Shown: positions 44,114-52,743 of the stretch, piece by piece
How the letters are laid out: the number at the start of each line of letters is the position of its first letter
Numbering within the stretch: the stretch's first letter is position 1
NCBI GenBank assembly: GCA_039972875.1
Contig: JBDWMA010000024.1
Span: 86,829 to 150,828 of the forward strand
Direction of reading: 5' to 3'
Length of the DNA: 64,000 nt
DNA from: Pseudoruegeria sp039972875
Lineage (GTDB): Bacteria; Pseudomonadota; Alphaproteobacteria; Rhodobacterales; Rhodobacteraceae
Notes under the pieces: generated by a model
The model's database searches: none
Seen by the model: only the letters and a program-made list of their open reading frames with translations
What the model was told of the DNA's origin: nothing
Made by a program: the position numbers and the translations under genes

Positions 44114-45796
44114 ATGGCTCAAGAGACATCTATGGAAGAATTCGAAGCTCTTCTTGCTGAAAGCTTCGAAATTGACACACCCGACGAGGGTTCTGTTGTC
44201 AAAGGTAAAGTCATCGCGATTGAAGCTGGCCAAGCCATCATCGACGTAGGCTACAAAATGGAAGGCCGCGTTGAGCTTAAAGAATTCGCTAATCCCGGCG
44301 AAGCTCCTGAAATCGCTGTTGGCGACGAAGTTGAGGTTTTCCTCGACCGCGTTGAAAATGCCAAAGGCGAAGCAGTTATTTCGCGCGACAAAGCTCGCCG
44401 CGAAGAAGCTTGGGACCGTCTGGAAAAAGCATACGCAGACGAAGAACGCGTTGAAGGCGCAATCTTTGGTCGCGTCAAAGGCGGCTTTACTGTTGATCTG
44501 GGCGGCGCAGTTGCGTTCTTGCCAGGGTCGCAAGTTGACGTTCGCCCTGTGCGTGACGCTGGCCCATTGATGGGTCTGAAGCAGCCGTTCCAAATTCTGA
44601 AAATGGACCGTCGTCGTGGCAACATCGTTGTCTCCCGTCGTGCGATCCTCGAAGAATCCCGTGCCGAGCAGCGCGCTGAAGTTATCGGCAACCTCACCGA
44701 AGGTCAGGCTGTTGACGGCGTTGTCAAAAACATCACCGAATACGGTGCGTTTGTTGACCTTGGCGGTGTAGACGGTCTGTTGCACGTCACTGACATGGCA
44801 TGGCGCCGTGTGAACCATCCTTCTGAGATCCTGACAATTGGCGAGACTGTTAAAGTTCAAGTCATCAAGATCAACAAAGAGACCCACCGTATCTCCCTCG
44901 GCATGAAACAGCTGCAGGACGATCCGTGGAATGCTGTTGAAGGCAAATACCCACTCGAGAGCAGCCACACTGGTCGCGTTACAAACATCACCGATTACGG
45001 TGCGTTTGTAGAGCTGGAGCCTGGCGTCGAAGGTCTGGTACACGTTTCCGAAATGTCTTGGACAAAGAAAAACGTCCACCCAGGCAAAATCGTGTCTACG
45101 TCTCAAGAAGTCGAAGTCATGGTTCTGGAAATCGACACGTCCAAACGTCGTGTATCCCTTGGTCTGAAGCAGACAATGCGCAACCCATGGGAAGTCTTTG
45201 CTGAGACACACCCTGTTGGCACCGAAGTTGAAGGCGAAGTCAAAAACATCACCGAATTCGGTCTGTTTATTGGTCTCGACAACGACATCGATGGCATGGT
45301 TCACCTGTCCGACCTGACATGGGAAGGCCGTGGCGAAGACGTGATCGGCGATTACCACAAGAACGACATGGTCAAAGCTGTCGTAACTGAGGTTGACGTT
45401 GAGAAAGAGCGTATTTCGCTTTCCGTTAAAGCGCTGGACGGCGATCCCTTTGCGGATGCTGTTGACGGCGTGAAACGCGGCGCGATCATCACTGTCGAAG
45501 TGACTGCAATCGAAGAAGGCGGCATCGAAGTCGCTTATGACGGCATGAAGTCCTTCATCCGTCGCTCTGATCTGTCCCGTGACCGTGCTGAGCAGCGTCC
45601 AGAGCGCTTTGGTGTAGGTGATAAGGTTGACGTTCGTGTCACCAATATCGACGCCAAATCCCGTCGTCTGGGTCTGTCCATCAAAGCACGTGAGATCGCA
45701 GAAGAGAAAGAAGCCGTCGAACAGTATGGTTCTTCTGACTCCGGTGCGTCCCTCGGTGATATCCTTGGTGCAGCTCTGAAAGGTGGAGACGAGTAA
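44114..45796 (+). CDS. rpsA: 30S ribosomal protein S1
   Basis: Binds mRNA on the small subunit and helps translation initiation. The 560-residue protein contains six S1 (OB-fold) domains, with repeated VKNITEYGAFVDLGG..GLLHVTDM-type units in residues about 30-95, 115-180, 195-270, 283-355, 367-440 and 455-525. Codon choice is strongly biased to a few codons, as expected for a highly expressed gene. AAAGGAAACTGAG precedes the ATG. A terminator follows, so ihfB has its own promoter. Confidence 0.98.
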   Translation: MAQETSMEEFEALLAESFEIDTPDEGSVVKGKVIAIEAGQAIIDVGYKMEGRVELKEFANPGEAPEIAVGDEVEVFLDRVENAKGEAVISRDKARREEAWDRLEKAYADEERVEGAIFGRVKGGFTVDLGGAVAFLPGSQVDVRPVRDAGPLMGLKQPFQILKMDRRRGNIVVSRRAILEESRAEQRAEVIGNLTEGQAVDGVVKNITEYGAFVDLGGVDGLLHVTDMAWRRVNHPSEILTIGETVKVQVIKINKETHRISLGMKQLQDDPWNAVEGKYPLESSHTGRVTNITDYGAFVELEPGVEGLVHVSEMSWTKKNVHPGKIVSTSQEVEVMVLEIDTSKRRVSLGLKQTMRNPWEVFAETHPVGTEVEGEVKNITEFGLFIGLDNDIDGMVHLSDLTWEGRGEDVIGDYHKNDMVKAVVTEVDVEKERISLSVKALDGDPFADAVDGVKRGAIITVEVTAIEEGGIEVAYDGMKSFIRRSDLSRDRAEQRPERFGVGDKVDVRVTNIDAKSRRLGLSIKAREIAEEKEAVEQYGSSDSGASLGDILGAALKGGDE

Positions 45797-45823
45797 TCGT
45801 CCCTATCTACGACTGAATAATAG

Positions 45824-45853
45824 AAACGGCCCTGCCATTGCGGGGCCGTTTTC
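45824..45853 (+). terminator. Rho-independent terminator of rpsA
   Basis: A nine-base perfect stem AAACGGCCC/GGGCCGTTT with a loop of about ten bases, followed by T residues, begins 27 bases after the rpsA stop. The next 230 bases up to ihfB hold no gene I can support, only a small inverted pair TATGCC/GGCATA. Confidence 0.9.
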
Positions 45854-46082
45854 TGTTAATTGCTCACGAATCATGAGTTTCCAAATTATGCCTAAAACCT
45901 GCGTCATTCGGCATAAAATGGCCGTTTCTTTCGAATGTCGCAGAAAGATCAGTGGATTAGCTCGATAATTTTGGTTTCTGAGCGTTCGAAATAGTTTCTC
46001 GAAGCGTTTTTTATGCGTATAGTCCTATAAAACATGAAGTCGTTTTGTGGCCTGCTGCCGGTCACGGATTGGGAGGGAACCT

Positions 46083-46364
46083 ATGATCCGCTCTGAGTTA
46101 ATTCAGAAGATTGCCGACGAAAACCCACATCTCTATCAACGAGATGTTGAGCGTATCGTGAATACTATTTTTGAAGAGATCATTGATGCCATGTCTCGCG
46201 GTGATCGCGTTGAACTGCGCGGATTTGGCGCCTTTTCTGTAAAGCAAAGGGATGCGCGTACTGGCCGCAATCCTCGCACAGGGGAATCGGTGGAAGTCGA
46301 AGAAAAGCATGTGCCTTTCTTTAAAACCGGTAAACTCTTACGCGATCGTCTTAACGGAAAGTAA
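46083..46364 (+). CDS. ihfB: Integration host factor subunit beta
   Basis: A 93-residue HU/IHF-fold protein that bends DNA as a dimer with IhfA. The signature GFGAFSVKQRDARTGRNPRT and the end VPFFKTGKLLRDRLN are those of IHF-beta rather than HU. GGGAGGGAACCT gives a strong ribosome binding site for the ATG at 46083; an earlier in-frame start at 46047 is not needed. It begins the ihfB-lapA-trpF-trpB run typical of Rhodobacteraceae. Confidence 0.96.
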   Translation: MIRSELIQKIADENPHLYQRDVERIVNTIFEEIIDAMSRGDRVELRGFGAFSVKQRDARTGRNPRTGESVEVEEKHVPFFKTGKLLRDRLNGK

Positions 46365-46373
46365 CTCTGGCCC

Positions 46374-46733
46374 ATGCGCTACATTAAATACGCCTTTTAT
46401 GCCCTCGTGGCGATTGCCTTGATCTCTATCTCTGTTGCAAATCGTGACGTTGTCACCTTGCATTTGCTGACAGATGATATCGCCGGTTTGCTGGGCATAC
46501 AGGCAACCATTGATCTGCCCCTGTTTCTGATTGTGTTTGGCGGCATTGCGGTTGGCCTGTTGATTGGCTTTGTTTGGGAATGGTTTCGCGAGCATAAACA
46601 TCGTGCCGAGGCATCACGTCATAAACGAGACAAAGTTGTGTTAGAGCGCGAAGTCACAAAACTGCGTGAAACCAAAGCTACCCCCGAGGATGAAGTGCTT
46701 GCGCTTCTTGAAGGCGGCGGCGTGGCGCGCTAA
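46374..46733 (+). CDS. LapA-family (DUF1049) inner-membrane protein
   Basis: A 119-residue protein with two transmembrane helices (about 5-22 and 45-66), followed by a basic coiled-coil-like tail (RHKRDKVVLEREVTKLRE). This is the lipopolysaccharide-assembly protein A (DUF1049) layout. Members act in envelope assembly, though evidence is mostly from enterobacteria. It lies nine bases after ihfB and ten before trpF. Confidence 0.88.
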   Translation: MRYIKYAFYALVAIALISISVANRDVVTLHLLTDDIAGLLGIQATIDLPLFLIVFGGIAVGLLIGFVWEWFREHKHRAEASRHKRDKVVLEREVTKLRETKATPEDEVLALLEGGGVAR

Positions 46734-46743
46734 GTCGTGCAGC

Positions 46744-47382
46744 ATGGACATCAAAGTTAAAATTTGTGGCTTGCGTCAACCCGAACATGTAGCCGCCGCA
46801 GCGAATGCAGGTGCGGCCTATGTGGGATTTGTATTTTTTCCAAAATCGCCTCGGCATATAACCATCGCGGATGCACGTGATTTGGCGCTAACCGTGCCCG
46901 TTGGGGTGGCCAAGGTGGCGCTGACAGTAAACGCGGACAATGCCTTTCTGGACGCGCTTACGTCGACTGTCCCACTTGATATGTTGCAATTGCACGGTTC
47001 GGAAACACCTGAACGCGTCACTGAGGTTCGCGCTCGCTACGGCCTCCCTGTGATGAAGGCTGTGGGTATCGCCCATGAAAACGATTTGGCACAGCTGAAT
47101 GTCTATTCTGCTGTAGCGGATCAACTGCTTGTCGAAGCAAAGCCACCGAAAAACTCAGATCTTCCCGGTGGAAATGGTATTACATTCGATTGGAACTTAA
47201 TCGCCGGTCGCCGATGGTCCATACCATGGATGTTGGCGGGCGGGTTGACCCTCGATAACGTGGCAGAGGCGATTAAGGTGACAGGGACGCGGCAAGTTGA
47301 TCTGTCGTCTGGTGTCGAAACCGCTCCTGGTGTCAAAGACGCAGCACTGATCGCCAAATTCATTGCGGCAGCTCAGGCATAA
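46744..47382 (+). CDS. trpF: Phosphoribosylanthranilate isomerase
   Basis: Isomerises phosphoribosylanthranilate in tryptophan synthesis. The 212-residue TIM-barrel protein has KVKICGLRQPEHV with the catalytic cysteine, YVGFVFFPKSPRHI, LQLHGSETPE with the catalytic aspartate nearby, and the phosphate loop DLSSGVETAPGVKD. The ATG at 46744 starts right at the first strand; longer frames overlap lapA. trpB follows 79 bases downstream. Confidence 0.97.
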   Translation: MDIKVKICGLRQPEHVAAAANAGAAYVGFVFFPKSPRHITIADARDLALTVPVGVAKVALTVNADNAFLDALTSTVPLDMLQLHGSETPERVTEVRARYGLPVMKAVGIAHENDLAQLNVYSAVADQLLVEAKPPKNSDLPGGNGITFDWNLIAGRRWSIPWMLAGGLTLDNVAEAIKVTGTRQVDLSSGVETAPGVKDAALIAKFIAAAQA

Positions 47383-47461
47383 TTCAAATTCTGACTGGCC
47401 AACGCTTTACCACGTGCCAGATTGTCTTTAAACGCAGAACAGATCTGACAGGAGAACGGCA

Positions 47462-48700
47462 ATGGCGGACGATCTTTTCAACAGCTTTATGAACGGTCCC
47501 GATGAAAACGGTCGTTTCGGTGATTTTGGCGGACGGTTTGTGTCCGAGACCTTGATGCCCCTGATCCTTGATCTTGAGGCTGAATATGAAAAAGCCAAAA
47601 CCGACGATAGCTTTTGGGCCGAAATGGATGACCTTTGGACCCATTACGTTGGTCGGCCGAGCCCGCTCTATTACGCTGAACGGATGACAGAGGCCCTTGG
47701 TGGAGCCAAAATCTATCTAAAACGTGATGAGCTGAACCACACTGGCGCACATAAGATCAATAACGTCTTGGGGCAAATTCTGTTGGCCCGGCGTATGGGA
47801 AAAACCCGGATCATTGCAGAGACCGGCGCAGGGCAGCACGGGGTGGCAACGGCTACGGTCTGCGCGCGCTTTGGTTTGAAGTGTGTGGTCTATATGGGCG
47901 CTCATGATGTTGAACGTCAGGCCCCGAATGTGTTCCGGATGAAACTTTTGGGTGCAGAAGTCATTCCGGTAACCTCTGGGCGTGGCACACTCAAAGATGC
48001 AATGAATGATGCGCTGCGGGATTGGGTCACCAACGTACGCGATACTTTCTATTGCATCGGTACAGTGGCCGGTCCGCATCCCTATCCCGCGATGGTTCGT
48101 GATTTCCAGTCGATCATCGGCAAAGAAGTCCGCGAGCAATTGCAAGCCCATGAGGGTAAAGGCCGTCTGCCGGACACTATCATCGCGGCCATCGGTGGCG
48201 GGTCTAACGCAATGGGGCTGTTTTTTCCGTTTTTGGACGACAAGAGCGTCAACATTATTGGCGTTGAGGCCGGCGGCAAAGGTGTAAATGCAAAGATGGA
48301 GCATTGCGCCTCTTTGACGGGTGGTCGGCCGGGTGTTTTGCATGGCAACCGCACTTATCTGCTGCAAGATGATGATGGACAGATCCTCGAAGGGTTTTCG
48401 ATCTCTGCTGGGCTTGATTACCCGGGCATTGGGCCAGAACACAGCTGGCTCCATGACATTGGTCGTGCGCAGTATGTGTCGATCACTGACGTTGAGGCTC
48501 TGGAGGCTTTTCAATTCTCTTGTACACAAGAGGGGATCATCCCAGCGCTGGAACCGAGCCACGCCTTGGCCCATGTGATGAAAATTGCCCCAACCCTTCC
48601 CAAGGACCATATTCTTGTGATGAACATGTGTGGGCGCGGCGACAAAGACATCTTTACAGTAGCCAAAGCGCTTGGCTTGGATATGGATGAAAAAGACTAA
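47462..48700 (+). CDS. trpB: Tryptophan synthase beta chain
   Basis: Condenses indole with serine using PLP. The 412-residue protein has GRPSPLYYAERM, the Schiff-base lysine in LNHTGAHKINNVLGQ, ETGAGQHGVATAT, the PLP-phosphate loop AIGGGSNAMGLFF and the conserved C-terminal CGRGDKDI. ACAGGAG precedes the ATG. A terminator follows. The alpha chain gene trpA lies about 5.3 kb away on the other strand, so the two subunits are not cotranscribed. Confidence 0.98.
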   Translation: MADDLFNSFMNGPDENGRFGDFGGRFVSETLMPLILDLEAEYEKAKTDDSFWAEMDDLWTHYVGRPSPLYYAERMTEALGGAKIYLKRDELNHTGAHKINNVLGQILLARRMGKTRIIAETGAGQHGVATATVCARFGLKCVVYMGAHDVERQAPNVFRMKLLGAEVIPVTSGRGTLKDAMNDALRDWVTNVRDTFYCIGTVAGPHPYPAMVRDFQSIIGKEVREQLQAHEGKGRLPDTIIAAIGGGSNAMGLFFPFLDDKSVNIIGVEAGGKGVNAKMEHCASLTGGRPGVLHGNRTYLLQDDDGQILEGFSISAGLDYPGIGPEHSWLHDIGRAQYVSITDVEALEAFQFSCTQEGIIPALEPSHALAHVMKIAPTLPKDHILVMNMCGRGDKDIFTVAKALGLDMDEKD

Positions 48701-48722
48701 ACCGATCTAAGGTCGCAGTTTT

Positions 48723-48758
48723 AAAAGGCAGGCCGATGATAAATCGAGCCTGCCTTTT
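48723..48758 (+). terminator. Rho-independent terminator of the trpB operon
   Basis: An 11-base perfect stem AAAAGGCAGGC/GCCTGCCTTTT with a 14-base loop, followed by CTTTT. Being symmetric in A and T runs, it could also serve the convergent DUF2237 gene. Confidence 0.9.
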
Positions 48759-48800
48759 CTTTTCGCAAAAATTGCTGGGTCAAAATCAGGTTTTCCCGGT

Positions 48801-49175
48801 CTAGGTCTCCGTTTGATGGGTCTCTAACATCTCTAGAGGCACGATCTCTAAAGCCTTTTGATGCGTAGCCGACAGTTTCACCAATGGGGCGCATCCCTCA
48901 TCGGCGGCTTGCAGAAAGCGTTGCGCACACAGGCACCAATGATCTCCGGACTTTAGTCCGGAAAACCCATGGTCTGGGCGGGGTGTTGAAAGATCATTCC
49001 CCACATATTTTGAAAAGGCGAGGAATTCATTGGTCATCACGGCGCAAACTGTATGTGACCCTTGATCTTCTGCGCAGGTGTTGCACTGGCCGTCCCGAAA
49101 GAACCCAGTCATGGGGGAGACCGAACACATCATCATCGGCGCGCCATATATGTTGACCGAAGGTTCTTTTTTCAT
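48801..49175 (-). CDS. DUF2237 protein
   Basis: A 124-residue protein matching DUF2237 in several strict stretches: SPMTGFFRDGQCNTCAED, GSHTVCAVMTNEFLAFS, GNDLSTPRPDHGF and LKSGDHWCLCAQRF. Cysteines in pairs (CNTC and CLC) could bind metal. The function is unknown and the protein is cytoplasmic. It lies 53 bases downstream of the serine hydrolase on the same strand. Confidence 0.87.
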   Translation of the reverse strand: MKKEPSVNIYGAPMMMCSVSPMTGFFRDGQCNTCAEDQGSHTVCAVMTNEFLAFSKYVGNDLSTPRPDHGFSGLKSGDHWCLCAQRFLQAADEGCAPLVKLSATHQKALEIVPLEMLETHQTET

Positions 49176-49228
49176 GCTGCACCTTTATATGAACTCGGCC
49201 AGCCTAAAGGTTCATGTCTTGAGGGCAA

Positions 49229-50395
49229 TCAGTTTATCTGTTTGGCGATGCTGCGGAACATTGCAACGTTTTGATCGCTCACCCCATCTGCCCTAAATGT
49301 ACGGTCTGCGGCGTTGCTGGCGATCACAACGCCCATCCTTTTGTTGAAATAGATGTATTGCCCATAGGCACCTTGTGCCAAGAATTCACCGGGCTCAGCA
49401 TTTTTCGGGATCCACCACTGGTATCCATATCCCATACCATCAGGTTTTTTTGGCGCAGAATGAACGGTAGAGTCCGCAATCCAGTCCGCCGGAACGATCT
49501 GACTGCCGTTGTAAAATCCATCTTGTAGGATCATTTGTCCAAATCGTGCGTAGTCTCGGGTGCTTTGGTTTAGGCCGCCCAAAACAAATGCGGTTTTGTC
49601 GCCGTCAGTGACGTAGTAGGGGGCCGCCTCCAGACCTAATGGCGTGATGATTTTTTCGCCCAACAAGTCTGCGATGCTCCGTCCTGTCGCGCCGCGGATC
49701 ACCATGCTCAGGACATGGGTGTCGATCGAAACATATTTCCAAACCTCGCCGGGGGCTGCAAAGCTTTCGGTCAGGTTTGCGGAATATTCATCGAGAGATC
49801 CACCTAGGGCAATCGTGCGACCCATTTTGTTGATATCGGAATTGGGATCAAAATAATCCTCATTAAAAACGACACCGCTGGCCATGTTTAACACATTGCG
49901 GATTGTTGCTTGCGCGTAAGCACCGTTTTGTAGGGCTGGGACGTAGGCCACAACAGGGTCATCGATAGATTCAATGACACCTTCTTTAAGAAGCACCCCA
50001 AGCAGGGCAGAAAGGTAGCTTTTTGCCACGGACCATGAAATCCGTTGATCGGTGTCGTTGGTTCCAAGGTAGTAACTTTCGTGAACAAGTTGCCCGTCCT
50101 TCAACACCACAATGCCAGTCAAGATTCGTTCTTTGACCCACGCGTCAAACTCCTTGGGCATGATCGCGGAAAGCCCCTGAGGGAGCTCTGTCACGGCACC
50201 GTCACCCCGAGAAATGCCCGTGGATAGAAAGGCCTGATCCATATGCGAAAAATTCCGCACGATTTTTTCTTCGGAGAACAAGCTGTTCACCGCCAAGAGA
50301 CGCGTGATCTCTTCGCGTTTCCAAAGGCCAATGCCAGCCCCCACAACAATTAGTGTTGCAATCGTCCAAAGGCCGATTTTAAGTAGTCGTTTCAT
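49229..50395 (-). CDS. Serine hydrolase, class C beta-lactamase family
   Basis: A 388-residue exported penicillin-binding-protein-like hydrolase. It has an N-terminal hydrophobic anchor (about 5-24), the catalytic SxxK in SWSVAKSYLSALLGV, a Y-x-S/N-like KYVSIDTHVLSM motif and a late GYGYQWW segment. Such proteins are esterases, D-aminopeptidases or peptidoglycan-related enzymes. The ATG at 50395 follows GGGAGAACATC; an earlier start at 50425 spoils the signal segment. Confidence 0.85.
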   Translation of the reverse strand: MKRLLKIGLWTIATLIVVGAGIGLWKREEITRLLAVNSLFSEEKIVRNFSHMDQAFLSTGISRGDGAVTELPQGLSAIMPKEFDAWVKERILTGIVVLKDGQLVHESYYLGTNDTDQRISWSVAKSYLSALLGVLLKEGVIESIDDPVVAYVPALQNGAYAQATIRNVLNMASGVVFNEDYFDPNSDINKMGRTIALGGSLDEYSANLTESFAAPGEVWKYVSIDTHVLSMVIRGATGRSIADLLGEKIITPLGLEAAPYYVTDGDKTAFVLGGLNQSTRDYARFGQMILQDGFYNGSQIVPADWIADSTVHSAPKKPDGMGYGYQWWIPKNAEPGEFLAQGAYGQYIYFNKRMGVVIASNAADRTFRADGVSDQNVAMFRSIAKQIN

Positions 50396-50465
50396 GATGT
50401 TCTCCCTTGCGGCAGAAAAAAGCACGGGGCCAGGAAGGGTGCAACAGTGACGCTACGAAGTTGCA

Positions 50466-51146
50466 TTACTTGAATTTGTCAGCCAGTTTTTGCAATGCGG
50501 TTCGATTGTCCACGATAGGCTCTTTCGGCGGTGTGGTTTGTACGTTCTTTTTGGGTTTTTCTGATTTTGAATCGCGTGGAGGTTTCACCCGTAGAGCGAC
50601 GGCATTCATAAATTTACCTGCATCGTCATCCGCCAGTTGTGGAGCGCCATCCACAACGCCACGCAACACATCGTCCAGCCAGTTTTGATCGGCTTTGGCA
50701 AAGTCCCGCAATACGTAGCCAGACACGAGGTTCTTTTGGCCCGGATGCCCGATGCCCATTCGGACCCGGCGATAGTCCTCGCCGATGTGCTGATGGATGG
50801 AGCGTAACCCGTTGTGACCCGCGTGGCCTCCGGCTTGTTTGACCCGCAGTTTCCCAGGGGCCAGATCCAGCTCGTCGTGAAAAACGGTCACATCCTGTGG
50901 GGCCAGTTTGTAAAACCGCATGGCTTCACCTACCGATTGTCCGGACAAGTTCATAAAGGTTTCAGGCTTCAATAAAATGACTTTTTCCCGTCCCAAACGC
51001 CCCTCAGATAGGGAGCCTTGGAATTTGCCACGCCATGGCGCAAAGTTATGGTCCTCGGCAATCCGGTCCAGTGCCATAAATCCAATGTTATGACGATTGC
51101 CGGCGTATTTTGCACCGGGGTTTCCAAGACCAACAAACAGCAGCAT
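50466..51146 (-). CDS. pth: Peptidyl-tRNA hydrolase
   Basis: Releases tRNA from stalled peptidyl-tRNA. The 226-residue protein has FVGLGNPGAKYAGNRHNIGF with the catalytic histidine, VILLKPETFMNLSGQSV, FHDELDLAPGKLRVK and the GGHAGHNGLRSI motif. It is about 35 residues longer than the Escherichia coli enzyme because of a lysine- and proline-rich C-terminal tail (PPRDSKSEKPKKNVQ). It lies downstream of the NUDIX and rplY genes, an arrangement (rplY-pth) common in many bacteria. Confidence 0.97.
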   Translation of the reverse strand: MLLFVGLGNPGAKYAGNRHNIGFMALDRIAEDHNFAPWRGKFQGSLSEGRLGREKVILLKPETFMNLSGQSVGEAMRFYKLAPQDVTVFHDELDLAPGKLRVKQAGGHAGHNGLRSIHQHIGEDYRRVRMGIGHPGQKNLVSGYVLRDFAKADQNWLDDVLRGVVDGAPQLADDDAGKFMNAVALRVKPPRDSKSEKPKKNVQTTPPKEPIVDNRTALQKLADKFK

Positions 51147-51216
51147 TTTTGAATTCCATCACGTTTAGGATTTCTTGCTCATACCGTGGTCGGCCAGCAA
51201 TGCAAAGCCATTGGCG

Positions 51217-51663
51217 TTATCGCAGGTGTTGCTTTAGCCCCGTGGGGAACAAGGCAAGGCCTTTTGGGGTGTCGAGTGTATCGATATCGAACCAACGGGC
51301 TGTACAGCGCGTGCCGTTGTCCTCGTAAAAGGTAATCTGGTTCTGGTGCTCAAAAGCCGTTTCAGAAAAACGGACTTCTGCTATGAACAAGACCTCATGG
51401 CCGGTTTGACCATGATGAGAATAGATGTTTTCCATGACCAACGGTGCACCGAGGGTATCTATCGAAACGCTGAGCTCCTCCATGAATTCGCGATGTAGTG
51501 CATCTTGCCATGTTTCCCCAAATTCTACACTGCCGCCCAAGGGGCGCACACCTTTGACGCAGCCAGTGTCATCGAGGACTTCAGCCGCAAGTAAACCACC
51601 CTGTCTCCAATGCAGGCCAAGCGCTTTAACTCGGATGGATTTTGCCGGTCGCCAATGGGTCAT
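51217..51663 (-). CDS. NUDIX hydrolase
   Basis: A 148-residue NUDIX pyrophosphohydrolase. The Nudix box reads GGSVEFGETWQDALHREF followed by MEELSV, with glutamates in the expected metal-binding positions. Substrates of this family are nucleoside diphosphates linked to various moieties; none can be assigned. The ATG at 51663 is used; a TTG seven codons upstream (51684) overlaps the rplY terminator region. It separates pth from rplY. Confidence 0.85.
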   Translation of the reverse strand: MTHWRPAKSIRVKALGLHWRQGGLLAAEVLDDTGCVKGVRPLGGSVEFGETWQDALHREFMEELSVSIDTLGAPLVMENIYSHHGQTGHEVLFIAEVRFSETAFEHQNQITFYEDNGTRCTARWFDIDTLDTPKGLALFPTGLKQHLR

Positions 51664-51682
51664 ATGGATGGGTTGCCTTGTC

Positions 51683-51718
51683 AAAAGAAAAACGCGCGCC
51701 CTTAACTGGGCGCGCGTT
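51683..51718 (-). terminator. Rho-independent terminator of rplY
   Basis: On the minus strand AACGCGCGCCC/GGGCGCGCGTT forms a perfect 11-base stem with a six-base loop and is followed by TTTCTTTT. It lies 28 bases after the rplY stop, so transcription into the NUDIX and pth genes needs read-through or a separate promoter. Confidence 0.92.
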
Positions 51719-51745
51719 CAAAATTGTCACAAAAGCGAGGACAGA

Positions 51746-52387
51746 TTACTCTGTTGCGGCTTCTTCAGTTACTTCGCTTTCATCGTCGCCTTCGTCGTCG
51801 CCGTCAGAAGAACGCAAGCTGGAAGGTGCCTGAAGGTTAGCGATCACAAAATCACGGTCGATTGTTGGTTTCGCGCCTTTTGGCAGAGTGATGCTTGAGA
51901 TGGTCACTGTATCGCCGATGTCTAGACCGGACAGATCAACAGTCAGGCTCTCTGGGATGTCACCAGCAGTAACTTCCAGCTCAACCTCAGGACGGACAAC
52001 AGTCAAAGTACCGCCACGCTTAATGCCGGGTGCTTCTTCTTCGTTGAGGAACTCAACATGAATAAACAGTTTAACTTTGCTTGTGCGACGCAGGCGCATC
52101 AGGTCGAGGTGCGTTGGAAGGTCTTTGACCACATCACGCTGTACGTTGCGGCAAATCACGCGCACGTCTTCTTGGCCTTCAACTTTGAGGTTGAACAAAG
52201 TGGACAAGAAGCGGCCTGCTTTTAGTTTTTTAAGCAGAACGTTGAAAGGGATGTTGATCGCGATTGGCTCTTCGCCACCACCATAAACGACACCAGGTAC
52301 AAGACCCTCACGGCGTGCTTGACGAGCGGCCCCCTTGCCTGTCCCCGAGCGAACCGAAACTTCTAGATCTGGAATTTGACCAGCCAT
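51746..52387 (-). CDS. rplY: 50S ribosomal protein L25/general stress protein Ctc
   Basis: Binds 5S rRNA in the large subunit. The 213-residue protein is the long CTC-type form: an N-terminal L25 domain (residues 1-95, starting GQIPDLEVSVRSGTGKGAARQ-like) and a C-terminal TL5/CTC domain, ending in an acidic tail (SDGDDEGDDESEVTEEAA). The ATG at 52387 gives MAGQIPDL and is preceded by GGAGAATTCCT. It is followed by a perfect terminator. Confidence 0.96.
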   Translation of the reverse strand: MAGQIPDLEVSVRSGTGKGAARQARREGLVPGVVYGGGEEPIAINIPFNVLLKKLKAGRFLSTLFNLKVEGQEDVRVICRNVQRDVVKDLPTHLDLMRLRRTSKVKLFIHVEFLNEEEAPGIKRGGTLTVVRPEVELEVTAGDIPESLTVDLSGLDIGDTVTISSITLPKGAKPTIDRDFVIANLQAPSSLRSSDGDDEGDDESEVTEEAATE

Positions 52388-52410
52388 AGGAATTCTCCAA
52401 TATTTATGTG

Positions 52411-52437
52411 GGGCCATCCTCCAAGGGTGTATGGCCC
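52411..52437 (-). promoter_or_regulatory. Leader hairpin upstream of rplY
   Basis: A perfect seven-base stem GGGCCAT/ATGGCCC with a 13-base loop lies 24 bases before the rplY start on the minus strand. Many ribosomal protein leaders carry such hairpins for autogenous control, but no 5S rRNA mimicry is demonstrated here. Confidence 0.4.
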
Positions 52438-52743
52438 GGTGAAGTCGCGCGTATAGACAGATTTTGCGGGAAATAAAAGCCGATTCGTATGGAGAGGCAA
52501 GCGATCGGAATTCTTTGCTTGGCAGGTTCCAAGAGGATCACTGAAAATTCGAATTATCGTAATGAACTTGCGATATGCGCTGCTTTCAAAAAAGCTGTGT
52601 TTATGGCTCTTCGTCAATACATTGAGCTTGCGTGTGCCCTACGGCTGCACTTGTGGCGGTTGCCTGCGCCGGCAGGCTTATTGTTCTGATACTGCCCAAT
52701 GGTTGGCGGCTGAGTCAAATACCCACCCGCCATAAATAGGGAC
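52438..52743. other. Intergenic region between rplY and lldD
   Basis: About 306 bases without a convincing gene. On the minus strand a possible promoter for rplY is TTGCCT, 17 bases, TTTATT (about 52470-52500). Near 52662-52677 a six-base stem GCCTGC/GCAGGC with a GCCG loop is followed by TTATTGTT on the plus strand. Confidence 0.4.

Noticed and set aside
44090..45358. Long open frame (about 420 codons) antisense to rpsA
   Set aside because: It is a shadow of the biased codon use of rpsA on the other strand, with no ribosome binding site and no recognisable domain.
47717..48610. Open frame of about 297 codons antisense to trpB
   Set aside because: trpB is unmistakable on the other strand and the antisense product has no domain.
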